Source: an uncultured Spirochaetaceae bacterium (GTDB lineage: Bacteria; Spirochaetota; Spirochaetia; Sphaerochaetales; Sphaerochaetaceae). Taken from it: a stretch of 64,000 nucleotides of DNA. Within the stretch, counting starts at the first letter, position 1. Each line of letters opens with the position of its first letter. The translations under genes and the position numbers were made by a program. The DNA lies in the NCBI GenBank assembly GCA_944389145.1, contig CALXLH010000024.1, positions 1-64,000 of the forward strand, given 5' to 3'. The notes under the pieces are model-generated. The model saw only the letters and a list, made by a program, of their open reading frames with translations, did no database searches and was not told the DNA's origin. Shown here in pieces: positions 25,299-34,304 of this stretch.

Positions 25299-26195
25299 AT
25301 GCAGCTAGAGATACTTTCGTTCTTCCAGAATATCCATTCCGGCATACTTGATGCAATCATGAATGTGATATCGATGTTCGGAGAGATAGCCGTTCCCCTC
25401 ATAGTCCTGTGCCTGACGCACTGGTGCATCAGCAAGAGGAAGGGCTTCATGATGCTCTCATCGCTGATGACGGCACTGCTGGCAACCCAGGCCATCAAAT
25501 CAGCCGTAAGGTCTCCCCGCCCGTTCCAGGCCTATCCGGAGCTTATCAAGGGAGGGCGCATAGAGACCGCGACAGGCTACTCATTCCCATCAGGCCACAG
25601 CACGACCGGAGCATCATTCTACAGCAGCCTGGCCTATGTGTTCAGGAAGAGATGGCTGGCGATAGCCGCCGCGATCCTCATCTTAGCCATACCAGTCTCA
25701 AGGATGTATCTTGGCGTGCACTGGCCCATCGATGTGGCCGTCGGAACGATCATCGGGCTGGCATCGGGACTCCTCCTCTGCCCCTTGTTCGGCAGGATAT
25801 ACGATCATGATAAGGCTTTCCGCCTATTCACTGCCATATCAGGGACGGCAACGGCGATCCTATCCATCATCCTCACCATCCTGCTGACGATAAAAGCCAT
25901 CGATGAGGTGGCATTCTCTGATCTCATGTCAAATGCAGCGGTAGCATCCGGGGCACTGCTTGGAGCATTCCTTGAACGCATTACCATAGGCTACGAGGCA
26001 GAGGCCGGAAGCATCGGACAGAGATGCGCGCGCTTTGCCGCAGGTATCATAACGATTGCCATCACTGCAGTCATCATAAGGGCCATTCCGCTTCCGTACT
26101 ACGTCTCGCACCTCCTGCTCTTCTTCGCAATCGGGATGATAGCTACATATATATACCCGAGGATAGCCGTGGCACTGAAGCTTGCGGAACGCTGA
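25299..26195 (+). CDS. PAP2-superfamily membrane phosphatase
   Basis: A 298-residue integral membrane phosphatase. All three PAP2 motifs are present: KSAVRSPRPFQ (KxxxxxxRP), FPSGHSTTG (PSGH) and SRMYLGVHWPIDVAVG (SRxxxxxHxxxD). The second half adds extra membrane segments not found in the smallest members. Such enzymes dephosphorylate lipid phosphates, for example undecaprenyl or phosphatidylglycerol phosphates, on the outer face of the inner membrane. The stop codon abuts the stop of the exonuclease gene with no spacer. Start is leaderless-like. Confidence 0.9.
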   Translation: MQLEILSFFQNIHSGILDAIMNVISMFGEIAVPLIVLCLTHWCISKRKGFMMLSSLMTALLATQAIKSAVRSPRPFQAYPELIKGGRIETATGYSFPSGHSTTGASFYSSLAYVFRKRWLAIAAAILILAIPVSRMYLGVHWPIDVAVGTIIGLASGLLLCPLFGRIYDHDKAFRLFTAISGTATAILSIILTILLTIKAIDEVAFSDLMSNAAVASGALLGAFLERITIGYEAEAGSIGQRCARFAAGIITIAITAVIIRAIPLPYYVSHLLLFFAIGMIATYIYPRIAVALKLAER

Positions 26196-26771
26196 TCAGA
26201 CAATCTTTGGAAAGCGTCCCTTCCTATCCCTGTAGACGGCATGGAAGAAGCGTCGGGCCTCCTCATCGCTATAGAGATGGGAAGCGCATAGGCGGGAGAA
26301 GAGCCTGCCGCATATCTCGCTGTCGGCAAGCGCGTTGTGGGCATCATACTCCCACCCGAATGCGGAGGCTAGAGCCGTAAGCCTATAGGACGGGCGGCCC
26401 TTCCAGAGCTTACGCGCAAGCGAAAGGGTGCAGTAGTATTCATTATGCATAGGCTCGATTCCCCAAGACTCAAGGCTTGAGCGCAGCACAGAGATATCGA
26501 ACTGGGCATTATGGGCCACTAGCGGCAGATCAGAGATGAATCCGCTCACATCTCCCCAGATATCCTGCATCGTAGGCGAAGAGAGGATATCCAGAGGATC
26601 GAGGTGATGGATGGAGAAGCAGAACGGATCGAATGAGGGAACACGAGGACGTATGAGGGAGTAATACCTATCCAGCACAGCTCCCTCCTCGTCCATCTTC
26701 ACAAGCCCTATGGCACAGGCACTGTCCTTCGAGGCCGAAGCCGTCTCGAAGTCTATGGCTACATACCTCAC
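26196..26771 (-). CDS. DnaQ-like 3'-5' exonuclease
   Basis: A 191-residue DEDDh exonuclease. VAIDFETAS holds the first Asp/Glu pair, LVAHNAQFDISVLRSSL the second region with Asp, and HNALADSEICGRLF the last His and Asp. It is not fused to a polymerase or to a BRCT domain, so it is a free proofreading or RNA-trimming-type enzyme. It starts in the stop of manA (ATGA), with no gap, and is the last gene of the run that begins at the MFS gene. Confidence 0.9.
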   Translation of the reverse strand: MRYVAIDFETASASKDSACAIGLVKMDEEGAVLDRYYSLIRPRVPSFDPFCFSIHHLDPLDILSSPTMQDIWGDVSGFISDLPLVAHNAQFDISVLRSSLESWGIEPMHNEYYCTLSLARKLWKGRPSYRLTALASAFGWEYDAHNALADSEICGRLFSRLCASHLYSDEEARRFFHAVYRDRKGRFPKIV

Positions 26772-27931
26772 GATTTCCTTCCGGCTTCAGCGATATATAC
26801 GCGCCCGCGCACATTCATCGCATACTGGATATCCGCAGGAACGATGGCACATTCTCCCTTCTCCAGCGTAAGGCTCTCGCCTCCCATGGAGAAGCGTGCA
26901 ACGCCATCGACAGCAAGTACAAGGGAGATCGGCGCGCCGCTTATGGCGTAGCTGCCGCTCGATGCGGTAAGCAGGCTGAAATCATCCTCTGGAAGGGTAT
27001 AGACACCACGGCCATAGCCATCCTTCACGAACCTGGCCTTCACCGGATCGATCGAGGAGAAATCCATTATCCTCTCAAGCTCCGTAAGATTCACGCGCTT
27101 GCTCGTAAGTCCTCCGCGAAGCACGTTATCAGAGGCATTCATGAGCTCGATGCCGTTTCCGAAGACATAGGCATGAAGGGTATCAGGCTGCAGGAACAAG
27201 GCCTCCCCGATCTGCAGCTCTACGACATTCATAAGATAAGGGAATACCGCCCCTATATCTCCCGGGAACTTCTCAAGGCATTCCAGGGCGATACCCTTAC
27301 GGGTAAGGAAGAGTCCGGACCAGCTGTCGCCGCCAGATTCCTCCAGGCCCTTATGGAATTCCTCCAGCACATGCATCCTCTCATCGGCCGAAAGTCCGTA
27401 GAGGCCAAGGAACAGCGTCCTGGGATCCCTGCACATAGCCTTGAGGGAACGGGCATAGGAAAGAGGCATGAGCGCGGCAAGATCGGCATCTATCACCTCG
27501 ATATCCCTGAAGCCGCACATCGCGGTTATCGGGGAGAGCGCGGATATGACTTCAGCCTTGGGGTTAGGATCACGGTAATCATATGCCATCCCCTCGGCTC
27601 TCAGCCGGGCCTCACGCTTCCACCCATCCTCAGCCTGAGCGCGCGTAGGATGGCACTGCAGCGAGAGAGGCCTGTCGATTGCAAGCACCTTGAAAAGGAA
27701 GGGCAGCTCCCCTCCGAACCTATCGTAATCGCGGCCAAGGTAGCTCCTGTCATCATGGATAAGGACGGAAAGCCTCTCTCCATCCTCTGTCACGGCCTCG
27801 CCCTGCGGATGGCAGCCGAACCACAGCTCGGCCTGAGGCCTGCCATCATATCCTCCAATGAGCGACGGAATGAAATCCGCATTTCCCCAGTCATAATCCT
27901 TGACTACGCCTTTGATCTTCTTGATTCTCAT
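26768..27931 (-). CDS. manA: Mannose-6-phosphate isomerase, class I
   Basis: A 387-residue zinc enzyme that interconverts mannose 6-phosphate and fructose 6-phosphate. Metal and substrate motifs are SLQCHPTRAQAEDG, DPNPKAEVISAL and PDTLHAYVFGNGIELMNASD, with the conserved RGGLTSKRV that follows. It overlaps the MATE gene by 4 bases. It could serve entry of mannose into glycolysis or supply of GDP-mannose. Confidence 0.94.
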   Translation of the reverse strand: MRIKKIKGVVKDYDWGNADFIPSLIGGYDGRPQAELWFGCHPQGEAVTEDGERLSVLIHDDRSYLGRDYDRFGGELPFLFKVLAIDRPLSLQCHPTRAQAEDGWKREARLRAEGMAYDYRDPNPKAEVISALSPITAMCGFRDIEVIDADLAALMPLSYARSLKAMCRDPRTLFLGLYGLSADERMHVLEEFHKGLEESGGDSWSGLFLTRKGIALECLEKFPGDIGAVFPYLMNVVELQIGEALFLQPDTLHAYVFGNGIELMNASDNVLRGGLTSKRVNLTELERIMDFSSIDPVKARFVKDGYGRGVYTLPEDDFSLLTASSGSYAISGAPISLVLAVDGVARFSMGGESLTLEKGECAIVPADIQYAMNVRGRVYIAEAGRKS

Positions 27932-29304
27932 ACACCACCGATTGTACCACGCATCTTCCCGTCAAGAAGGCGGAGGAAGTAGCGGAACAGGAATATAGCT
28001 ACGAAGAATGATATGAAATCACTCAGTGGCTGTGACAGCACGACGCCATCTATGCCAAGCATATGCGGCAACGTAAATATAAGAGGAAGGAACAGCACGC
28101 CCTGTCGGCACATGGCAAGCACCGTGGCAGGAAGCGCCTGCCCGGTACTCTGCAGAGCCATATTCGTCACCGTCACGATCCCTGTCAGCGGCAGCATCAC
28201 GGACTGGGCACGCAGCGCGGCTATGCCTATCCTCATCACATCAGGGTCATCTGCACGGAAGATCGCGATGATCTGGGGAGCAAATGCAAAGCATCCGACC
28301 CCTATCATAGTCATCATGACCGTCCCTACGATAGCGGTAAATCTTGTCGCGGCACGTACCCTGTCATAGCGCTCCGCGCCATAGTTGAATGACGAGACAG
28401 GCTGGAAGCCTTGGCCGAATCCCAGCATGGCGCTGAAGGCAAACATCGATATGCGGCCAGTGATGCTCATCGCAGCCACAGCCGCATCGCCGAATGAGGA
28501 TGCTGCGACATTGAGCGCGATGGAGGCGACGCTGGCCAGCCCCTGCCGCATCAGCGTCGGCAGCCCTATGCGCACGATGGATGCGTAAGTCCTCATATGC
28601 ATCGAGACCTTGCTTATCTGTATCCTCACGCTGGACTTTCCCCTCAGGAAGAACGAAAGGAGTATGCAGAAGCTCACGAGCTGGCTCAGCGCCGTAGCCA
28701 TGGCAGCTCCCGCAGTACCGAATCCCAATGTGAAGATGAAGATCGGATCTAGCATGATATTAAGCACGCCGCCTGCAGTTATGCCTATCATGCCGAACAT
28801 TGCCTTACCCTCGGCACGAAGGTAATTATTCATCACGAATGAACAGCACATCACCGGGCATCCCGCGAAGATATATGCAGCATAAGCCTCAGCATATGGC
28901 AGTATCGTAGGTGTCGCGCCCAGCAGCCTCATCAGGGCAGGACGGAACAGCGTGCCTGATATCGCAAGCAGCACTGACAGGAGGAGCGCGAAGAAGAAGC
29001 CTGAGGACGCTGTGATCGTGGCCTTCTCGTCCTCCTTCGCTCCAAGCTGCCGCGAGAGTATGTTTCCTGCTCCCATCCCGATCGTAAAGCCTATCGCCTG
29101 GATGATGGCCATTATGGAGAACACGATACCTACCGCACCAGCGGCTGACGTACCAAGCATCGACACGAAGAAGGTATCAGCGGTGTTATACAGCGCAGAT
29201 ACCATCATGCTGATGATCGTAGGTACAGCAAGGCGCCCGATGAGGGAGGATACAGGGGTCTCCGTCATCTTCCTGTAATGCCTGTCTCTCTCCTCCTCAG
29301 TCAT
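27928..29304 (-). CDS. MATE-family exporter
   Basis: A 458-residue multidrug/toxin extrusion protein with 12 predicted membrane segments. The N-terminal SLIGRLAVPTIISMMVSALY and the half-repeat at about 245 (IVRIGLPTLMRQGLASVAS) show the two-bundle layout of the NorM/DinF group. I chose the ATG at 29304, with GGGGAG seven bases before it; it overlaps the MFS stop by 8 bases. Export is driven by Na+ or H+; the substrate is unknown. Confidence 0.9.
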   Translation of the reverse strand: MTEEERDRHYRKMTETPVSSLIGRLAVPTIISMMVSALYNTADTFFVSMLGTSAAGAVGIVFSIMAIIQAIGFTIGMGAGNILSRQLGAKEDEKATITASSGFFFALLLSVLLAISGTLFRPALMRLLGATPTILPYAEAYAAYIFAGCPVMCCSFVMNNYLRAEGKAMFGMIGITAGGVLNIMLDPIFIFTLGFGTAGAAMATALSQLVSFCILLSFFLRGKSSVRIQISKVSMHMRTYASIVRIGLPTLMRQGLASVASIALNVAASSFGDAAVAAMSITGRISMFAFSAMLGFGQGFQPVSSFNYGAERYDRVRAATRFTAIVGTVMMTMIGVGCFAFAPQIIAIFRADDPDVMRIGIAALRAQSVMLPLTGIVTVTNMALQSTGQALPATVLAMCRQGVLFLPLIFTLPHMLGIDGVVLSQPLSDFISFFVAIFLFRYFLRLLDGKMRGTIGGV

Positions 29305-30589
29305 CCTCAGGCTCCCCTCTGCGTACATTACGCATCAGAACGAATGCGATGAGCATGAATACAAGGCCGAATATGAAGAGCGCAGGATAGCCGAAGAGAT
29401 CTATGGAACCACCAGCGAGAGGCGGTGCCACGATCGATGCCAGCTGGGAGAAGAAGTAATACGCGCCTGTATATATCCCTATCGTGCTGTATGAAGCCAT
29501 CTGCCAGAGCATTGGGAAAGAGTTTGTCACGACCGTCACCCAGAAGATGCCGAACAAGAAGAGGAGCGCCCAGAAGGAGATGAGCCGGAACGTGCCGTTC
29601 ATGCCTCTGGTAAGCGTTCCATGGAGGAAGACCAGGGCAAGTATGATCACTATGGCCATCAATGACACCCTGATCGTCTTCCGCCTTCCGAACCTATGGG
29701 CAATCTTTCCTGAAGGAACGGCAAATGCCGCATACGCAACGCCTACCATACCGGAAGAAAGGGCCGCAGTCCCTGCGCTCGTCCCAAGCTCGTCGATGGT
29801 ATAGACGCCGATGAATGGAAGTATCCCCTGATAGGCTATGAACCAGCAGAGAAGCGAAAGGAGTATGAAGAGCGCGCTCTTCTCCTTCTCGGCGAATATA
29901 CCCTTGAGGCTCTTGAGCATCGGCTCCTTCTCTTCCTTCTCCTCCCCCTTGTCGATGACGCGGCTATCCTTCTCCTTGACGAACACGAAGAGAAGCACCA
30001 CTGCAAGGATCACGAAGAGAGAGGCGACAGGGAAAGCCAGCACCTTATCGACGCGGCCATGGCCAGGCACGTTCACATACACATCCATCAGGCGGGCGAG
30101 AAGTATCGTTCCGAGTATCGTTGCGAGCCCTCCCATGGTGTTTATGACTCCATTGGCCTCGCTGCGCAGATCGGCAGGAACCATATCAGGCATCAGTGCC
30201 ACGACCGGCCCCCGCACTGCCTGCTTGAAGATGTTAAGGAAGAATACCGTTACGATGAGAAGAACCAGCGATTCCAGCGCTGAGAACGGCACGAGCGCAA
30301 AGAAGATAGCCGCCAGAGGCAGGCATGTCACTATATAAGGCATCCTTCGGCCTATCCTGGTATCAGTCCTGTCGGAAAGGGCGGAGAAGATCGGGATCAG
30401 GAGGATCGCCAGGATATTATCCAGAGTCATCACCAGTCCCACGAGGAAGCTTGAATCCAGATAGTAGCCGAGGAATACCGGAACGTAGTTGTCATACAGA
30501 GGATCCATGAGTCCCATCGTGAAGAACCCAAGCCCGATCAGGAATGTCGTGGCATAATAGCCGGATAGTCCTTTCTTTGGTATGTCCAT
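29297..30589 (-). CDS. MFS sugar-type transporter (GPH/SLC45-like)
   Basis: A 430-residue major-facilitator protein with 12 membrane segments. SALSDRTDTRIGRRMPYI is the loop 2-3 motif of the glycoside-pentoside-hexuronide and SLC45-like symporters, and ALMPDMVPADLRSEANG is the typical segment after helix 4. It is likely to move a sugar or glycoside. The ATG lies 7 bases after a TAATAT -10-like box on the minus strand and has no strong ribosome site. It is divergent from the kamA-like gene and leads the run MFS-MATE-manA-exonuclease. Confidence 0.9.
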   Translation of the reverse strand: MDIPKKGLSGYYATTFLIGLGFFTMGLMDPLYDNYVPVFLGYYLDSSFLVGLVMTLDNILAILLIPIFSALSDRTDTRIGRRMPYIVTCLPLAAIFFALVPFSALESLVLLIVTVFFLNIFKQAVRGPVVALMPDMVPADLRSEANGVINTMGGLATILGTILLARLMDVYVNVPGHGRVDKVLAFPVASLFVILAVVLLFVFVKEKDSRVIDKGEEKEEKEPMLKSLKGIFAEKEKSALFILLSLLCWFIAYQGILPFIGVYTIDELGTSAGTAALSSGMVGVAYAAFAVPSGKIAHRFGRRKTIRVSLMAIVIILALVFLHGTLTRGMNGTFRLISFWALLFLFGIFWVTVVTNSFPMLWQMASYSTIGIYTGAYYFFSQLASIVAPPLAGGSIDLFGYPALFIFGLVFMLIAFVLMRNVRRGEPEDD

Positions 30590-30596
30590 ATCCCTG

Positions 30597-30648
30597 ATAT
30601 TACACCAACGGCCCTCTTCTTGATACTCATTACCGGCAGTGTTATAAA
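30597..30648. promoter_or_regulatory. Divergent leaderless-type promoters
   Basis: On the plus strand TTGATA (30620-30625), 17 bases, TATAAA (30643-30648), then 6 bases to the GTG of the kamA-like gene. On the minus strand TAATAT (30602-30597) stands 7 bases before the MFS ATG. The two promoters overlap around the same -35 block, so they should compete for RNA polymerase. Confidence 0.65.
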
Positions 30649-30654
30649 AAACGG

Positions 30655-31677
30655 GTGGCTATTACCAGCATTGAAGGACTTGAAGGAATAATAACGCTCA
30701 CCGATGAGGAGAAGGCATGGAAGGAGGATGGTGAGAATACCCTCCCCATCCTCATATCAGAGCATGTCATGTCGCTCATCGGCATCGATGCCATACGGAG
30801 GCAGTTCGTGCCATCCGTCAAGGAGAATGAGGATACGGTTGGGTCGCTTGACCCACTTGAGGAGGTATCGAACAGCCATGAGGAAAGGCTCATCCACCGC
30901 TATCGCAACAGGGCTGCATTCCTTGTTACGGACCGCTGCTTCGCCTACTGCCGCCATTGCTTCCGCCGCCGCTTCACAGGAAAGCTGATCGGAGAGGCTA
31001 GCGAGGAGGAGATACGCAGCACGGCGTCATATCTCAAGGAACACATGGAGATCAAGGAGGTATTGCTGACCGGTGGCGATATGTTCACGCTCTCAGACAG
31101 CCATCTCGACAGGCTTCTCTCCATATTGAAGCCAGAGTGTCCTGATATCATATTCCGCCTATGCACGAGGGCCGTGGCAACATGCCCTGAGCGCTTCACG
31201 CCATCGCTCTTCTCCACCATAAGGAAGAATCAGTCAGGAGCCCCATTCTACCTGATGACGCAGTTCAACCATCCAGCCGAGCTTACCAGGGAATCCATCA
31301 AGGCGGTAGAAGGGTTCCTGGACCTTGGTATCCCGGCGTTCAATCAGACAGTGCTGCTTAGCGGCGTGAATGATAGCGCAGAGACGCAGGTAGAGCTTGC
31401 CAACAGCCTCCTGCGGAACAGGATAAAGCCCTACTACCTCTTCCAGGGAGACCTTGTGAAGGGAACACGGCATCTACGCGTATCCATAGAGCGAGGCCTT
31501 GAGATCGAGCAGGAAATGAGGAAGGAGCTATCCGGGCTGGGAATGCCACAGTACACGATCGATCTCCCAGACGGAGGCGGAAAGGTAATCCTCACCCATG
31601 ACTATATGAAGGGAAGGGAAAACGGCGCCTACGTCTTCTCGACCCCGGATGGAGGGATAAGGCACTATCCCGGATAG
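30655..31677 (+). CDS. KamA-family radical SAM aminomutase-like enzyme
   Basis: A 340-residue radical SAM enzyme. TDRCFAYCRHCFRRR holds CxxxCxxC for the 4Fe-4S cluster, LLTGGDMFTLSD follows as SAM-binding strand, and LPDGGGKVILTHDY has the Lys that binds PLP in lysine 2,3-aminomutases. The length is nearer to EpmB (about 340) than to KamA (about 415). There are no lysine-fermentation genes and no EF-P genes next to it. The GTG start is supported by a perfect-spacing promoter 6 bases upstream. It overlaps the convergent M20 gene by 13 bases. Confidence 0.85.
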   Translation: MAITSIEGLEGIITLTDEEKAWKEDGENTLPILISEHVMSLIGIDAIRRQFVPSVKENEDTVGSLDPLEEVSNSHEERLIHRYRNRAAFLVTDRCFAYCRHCFRRRFTGKLIGEASEEEIRSTASYLKEHMEIKEVLLTGGDMFTLSDSHLDRLLSILKPECPDIIFRLCTRAVATCPERFTPSLFSTIRKNQSGAPFYLMTQFNHPAELTRESIKAVEGFLDLGIPAFNQTVLLSGVNDSAETQVELANSLLRNRIKPYYLFQGDLVKGTRHLRVSIERGLEIEQEMRKELSGLGMPQYTIDLPDGGGKVILTHDYMKGRENGAYVFSTPDGGIRHYPG

Positions 31678-32816
31678 ATCTCTGAGAGGATCGCCAGCAG
31701 TCCCTGATAGGCATTTACCAAGGAATCAATGGTGATAGCCTCATCAGGCGTATGCGCAAGCCTTTCCTCCCCAGGTCCGAACCCGATAGTAGGTATGCCA
31801 AGCTCGCCTGCATAGCAGCTACCATCAGTACAGAATGAATAGTGGCTCAGTCCCTTGAAAAGGCCCGCCTTCTCCAGTCCTCCTCGGGCAGCAAGCACAA
31901 GAGGAGAATCCTCCTCCATAAGCCATGCGGGGAAGAATCGGGGGGCGGACAATACCGTTCCATTGTATGTCACTGTCCGGCCGATCGCTATGTGCGCAGC
32001 GGCAGCTATCCCCTTCTCGCTTAGGGCTTCGTTGATCACGGCTGTCATAGCCTCGCCGCTCTCGCCTACGAGCGTCCGCCTGTCATAGGTAGCCTTGGCC
32101 CTGGAGGGTATCACAGAACTGCCTGGATACGGATTCGAGATGATATCAGTTAGAGCCATGATGCCATTCCCAAGCATTGGATGGGAAGGAACAGGAAGGC
32201 TGTCTATGGCCCTTATGGCATCGATAAGCACATAGATCGCGTTTATACCCGCCGAAGGATCGGAGGAATGGCATGATCGTCCCTCGGCTTCAATCACGAT
32301 CTCAGCCCTGCCCCTCTGCCCTATATCCAGCATCCCATCGGTAGATTCGGTGATTATCACATAATCCGGATGGAAGCGCTCGGCAATCTCCCTGGAGGCA
32401 ATGCCTTCGAACCGTTCTTCCTCGACCATGCATCCGACGATTATGCGTCCATGGAAGCGTCTGCCGATGAATGAAGAGGCAGCCATGATGGCAGCCGCCA
32501 CTCCGCACTTCATATCAGAGGCTCCACGCCCACGGATCATGCCATCAGCGACCTCACCGGAAAACGGAGGAAAGCTCCAGCCCTCCTCATCGCTGACGCC
32601 AACGGTATCTATATGGCCATCAAGCACCAGGGTAGGCCCCGGAAGGGTACCATCTATCACTCCGGCAATAGAGCCAGACGGCATATGCTCGACGGCAAAG
32701 CCATCCTGAGAGAGATACGATGCAAGATAAGATACTATCTCCCCTTCAGATCCCGTTATGGAGGGGATGCTGATAAGGGAAGAAGCAAGGTCAATCAGCT
32801 TTCCAATATTATCCAT
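31665..32816 (-). CDS. M20 peptidase (ArgE/DapE/CPG2-like)
   Basis: A 383-residue di-zinc hydrolase. Metal motifs: LVLDGHIDTVG (His, Asp), GRGASDMKCGVAA (Asp), CMVEEERFEGI (Glu-Glu) and TIGFGPGEERLAHTPDEAI (C-terminal His). This is the ArgE/DapE/CPG2 pattern, different from the AbgB type at 10814. The ATG at 32816 gives the natural N-terminus (MDNIGKLIDLASS); a TTG at 32825 is possible. It is preceded by the terminator of the repeat-protein gene, so it needs read-through or a promoter not recognised. Confidence 0.87.
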   Translation of the reverse strand: MDNIGKLIDLASSLISIPSITGSEGEIVSYLASYLSQDGFAVEHMPSGSIAGVIDGTLPGPTLVLDGHIDTVGVSDEEGWSFPPFSGEVADGMIRGRGASDMKCGVAAAIMAASSFIGRRFHGRIIVGCMVEEERFEGIASREIAERFHPDYVIITESTDGMLDIGQRGRAEIVIEAEGRSCHSSDPSAGINAIYVLIDAIRAIDSLPVPSHPMLGNGIMALTDIISNPYPGSSVIPSRAKATYDRRTLVGESGEAMTAVINEALSEKGIAAAAHIAIGRTVTYNGTVLSAPRFFPAWLMEEDSPLVLAARGGLEKAGLFKGLSHYSFCTDGSCYAGELGIPTIGFGPGEERLAHTPDEAITIDSLVNAYQGLLAILSEIYPG

Positions 32817-32821
32817 ATAAG

Positions 32822-32844
32822 GCAAAAGCCCTCACGAGGAGGGC
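32822..32844 (-). terminator. Terminator of the repeat-protein gene
   Basis: GCCCTC and GAGGGC form a 6-bp stem with a 5-base loop followed by TTTT on the minus strand, immediately after the repeat-protein stop codon. Confidence 0.72.
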
Positions 32845-32850
32845 AATCAA

Positions 32851-34290
32851 TCAGATATTGATGTATTCAAGGAGCCTTGCTATCTCGGCCTCACGGGCGG
32901 AAGAGCGGGCTTCCATATACTCCTCAGCGCTTGCATCATTGGAAACGGAAGGCGTCGGATCGAATACAGGAACGGTTATGATTGGGCGGGATGCCGGTTC
33001 CTCTGAAGGCTGCTCAGGCTCCTGGTAGGACTCAGTGGCTGGCGTCGTGCCATACTTTGCCAGGATGATATCAAGGAATTCCTCGACTATATACTCCTTA
33101 TTAGCCTCGTAGAGGGCGATGACCTCAGCCTCGACATCAGCAGAGCCGAAGAGCGCGGCCTTCTCCTCATCGGTCAGACCCTCGACCCTTGAGACAAGCT
33201 CAGCCACGATATCATCCATGAGGGCATCGCGGTTATCACCATAAAGAGCCATGATGATATCCTCTGCAGAAAGCACCTCGATCTTCTCCTCTGTAGTAAG
33301 GGCATCATACTCAGCCACGGCAGCAGAAACGATATCGGAGATGATGTAATCCCTTTCATTAGCGTAAATCTCCACCGCCTGATCGTCAGTCGACAGGAGA
33401 GCGATCTTCTCCTCAGTCGTCAACGCGTCATACTGAGCGATGGCCTCCGCTACGATATCGGAGATGATGTAATCCCTTTCATTAGCGTAGATCTCCACCG
33501 CCTGATCGTCAGTCGACAGAAGGGCGATCTTCTCCTCTGTCGTCAGGGCGTTATACTGCTCAATGATCGAGTCAACGATATCAGAGATGACGAACTCACG
33601 CTCAGCTGCATAGATTTCCACAGCCTGCTCATCTGTTGCAAGAAGATCGATCTTCTCTTCCGTGGTGAGAGCATCATACTGAGCCACGGCGGCAGTGACG
33701 ATATCAGAGATGATGGCATCGCGATTAGCCGCATAAAGCGAACGCACCGCACTCTCGATATCGAATTCATTTCCATCTGGAAGAGTAAGCATAGCAAGAA
33801 CCCGGGTGGCGATCCTGGAGAACGCCGCGGCATATACCTCTTCCTCGCTCGTACCGAGCCTTTCGGCCACGATTGAAGCGACATACTCAAGATTCTCATC
33901 GGTGACCAGCTCTGCTATGACACGATCAACTATCTCAGAGATGCTGTCTTCAAGGGCCTTATCCATGATTGCGGCGAATTCCTCGCCCTGGACCCATTCG
34001 GTGACATACCCGGGAATGGCTGCCTCGACCTGATCTGAGACCCCGCCTATGAAAGCCTCATCGGATAGAAGGATATCAGCGACAAGGCGGGCAATCCTCT
34101 CCTCCTCGGCAATCTGGTCGGTATTCGTCTCAAGGGGCTCCGTGACAGAGAGGATAGGAACCCTCTGTCTCTCACGCGCAGCCTCTAGGACCGCACTATG
34201 CTGACCTGGCCTGACTGCCAGCATCGTCGAGAATGAGAATACCGCAAGGACTGCGGTGATAGCCAGCAATACGATCCTTAGCTTCTTCAT
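32851..34290 (-). CDS. Exported or anchored helical repeat protein
   Basis: A 479-residue acidic protein that I do not recognise. Residues 6-25 are a signal or anchor segment, after which the chain is periplasmic or surface-exposed by prediction. The middle (about 190-400) is built from units of 41 residues with the pattern ALTTEEKI-LL-TD-QAVEIYA-ER--IISDIV; at least four clear units plus decayed ones at both sides. A Pro/Glu-rich linker with PEQPSEEPASRP and a short helical end follow. The start at 34290 has GAGGG and a TACAAT -10 further up. A scaffold, adhesin or envelope role is possible, with nothing to decide. Confidence 0.8.
   Translation of the reverse strand: MKKLRIVLLAITAVLAVFSFSTMLAVRPGQHSAVLEAARERQRVPILSVTEPLETNTDQIAEEERIARLVADILLSDEAFIGGVSDQVEAAIPGYVTEWVQGEEFAAIMDKALEDSISEIVDRVIAELVTDENLEYVASIVAERLGTSEEEVYAAAFSRIATRVLAMLTLPDGNEFDIESAVRSLYAANRDAIISDIVTAAVAQYDALTTEEKIDLLATDEQAVEIYAAEREFVISDIVDSIIEQYNALTTEEKIALLSTDDQAVEIYANERDYIISDIVAEAIAQYDALTTEEKIALLSTDDQAVEIYANERDYIISDIVSAAVAEYDALTTEEKIEVLSAEDIIMALYGDNRDALMDDIVAELVSRVEGLTDEEKAALFGSADVEAEVIALYEANKEYIVEEFLDIILAKYGTTPATESYQEPEQPSEEPASRPIITVPVFDPTPSVSNDASAEEYMEARSSAREAEIARLLEYINI
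33285..33695. repeat. Tandem 123-bp coding repeats
   Basis: Inside the repeat-protein gene, units recur every 123 bases. Two successive units, read from 33331 and from 33454, are almost identical over about 65 bases, including silent positions. That is closer than selection on protein alone would keep them, and suggests recent duplication or gene conversion. Confidence 0.8.
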
Positions 34291-34304
34291 AAACGCCCTC
34301 TGCC

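Noticed and set aside
32816-32825. TTG start for the M20 peptidase
   Set aside because: Possible because GAGGG is close, but that GAGGG is the arm of the terminator hairpin; the ATG gives the natural N-terminus.
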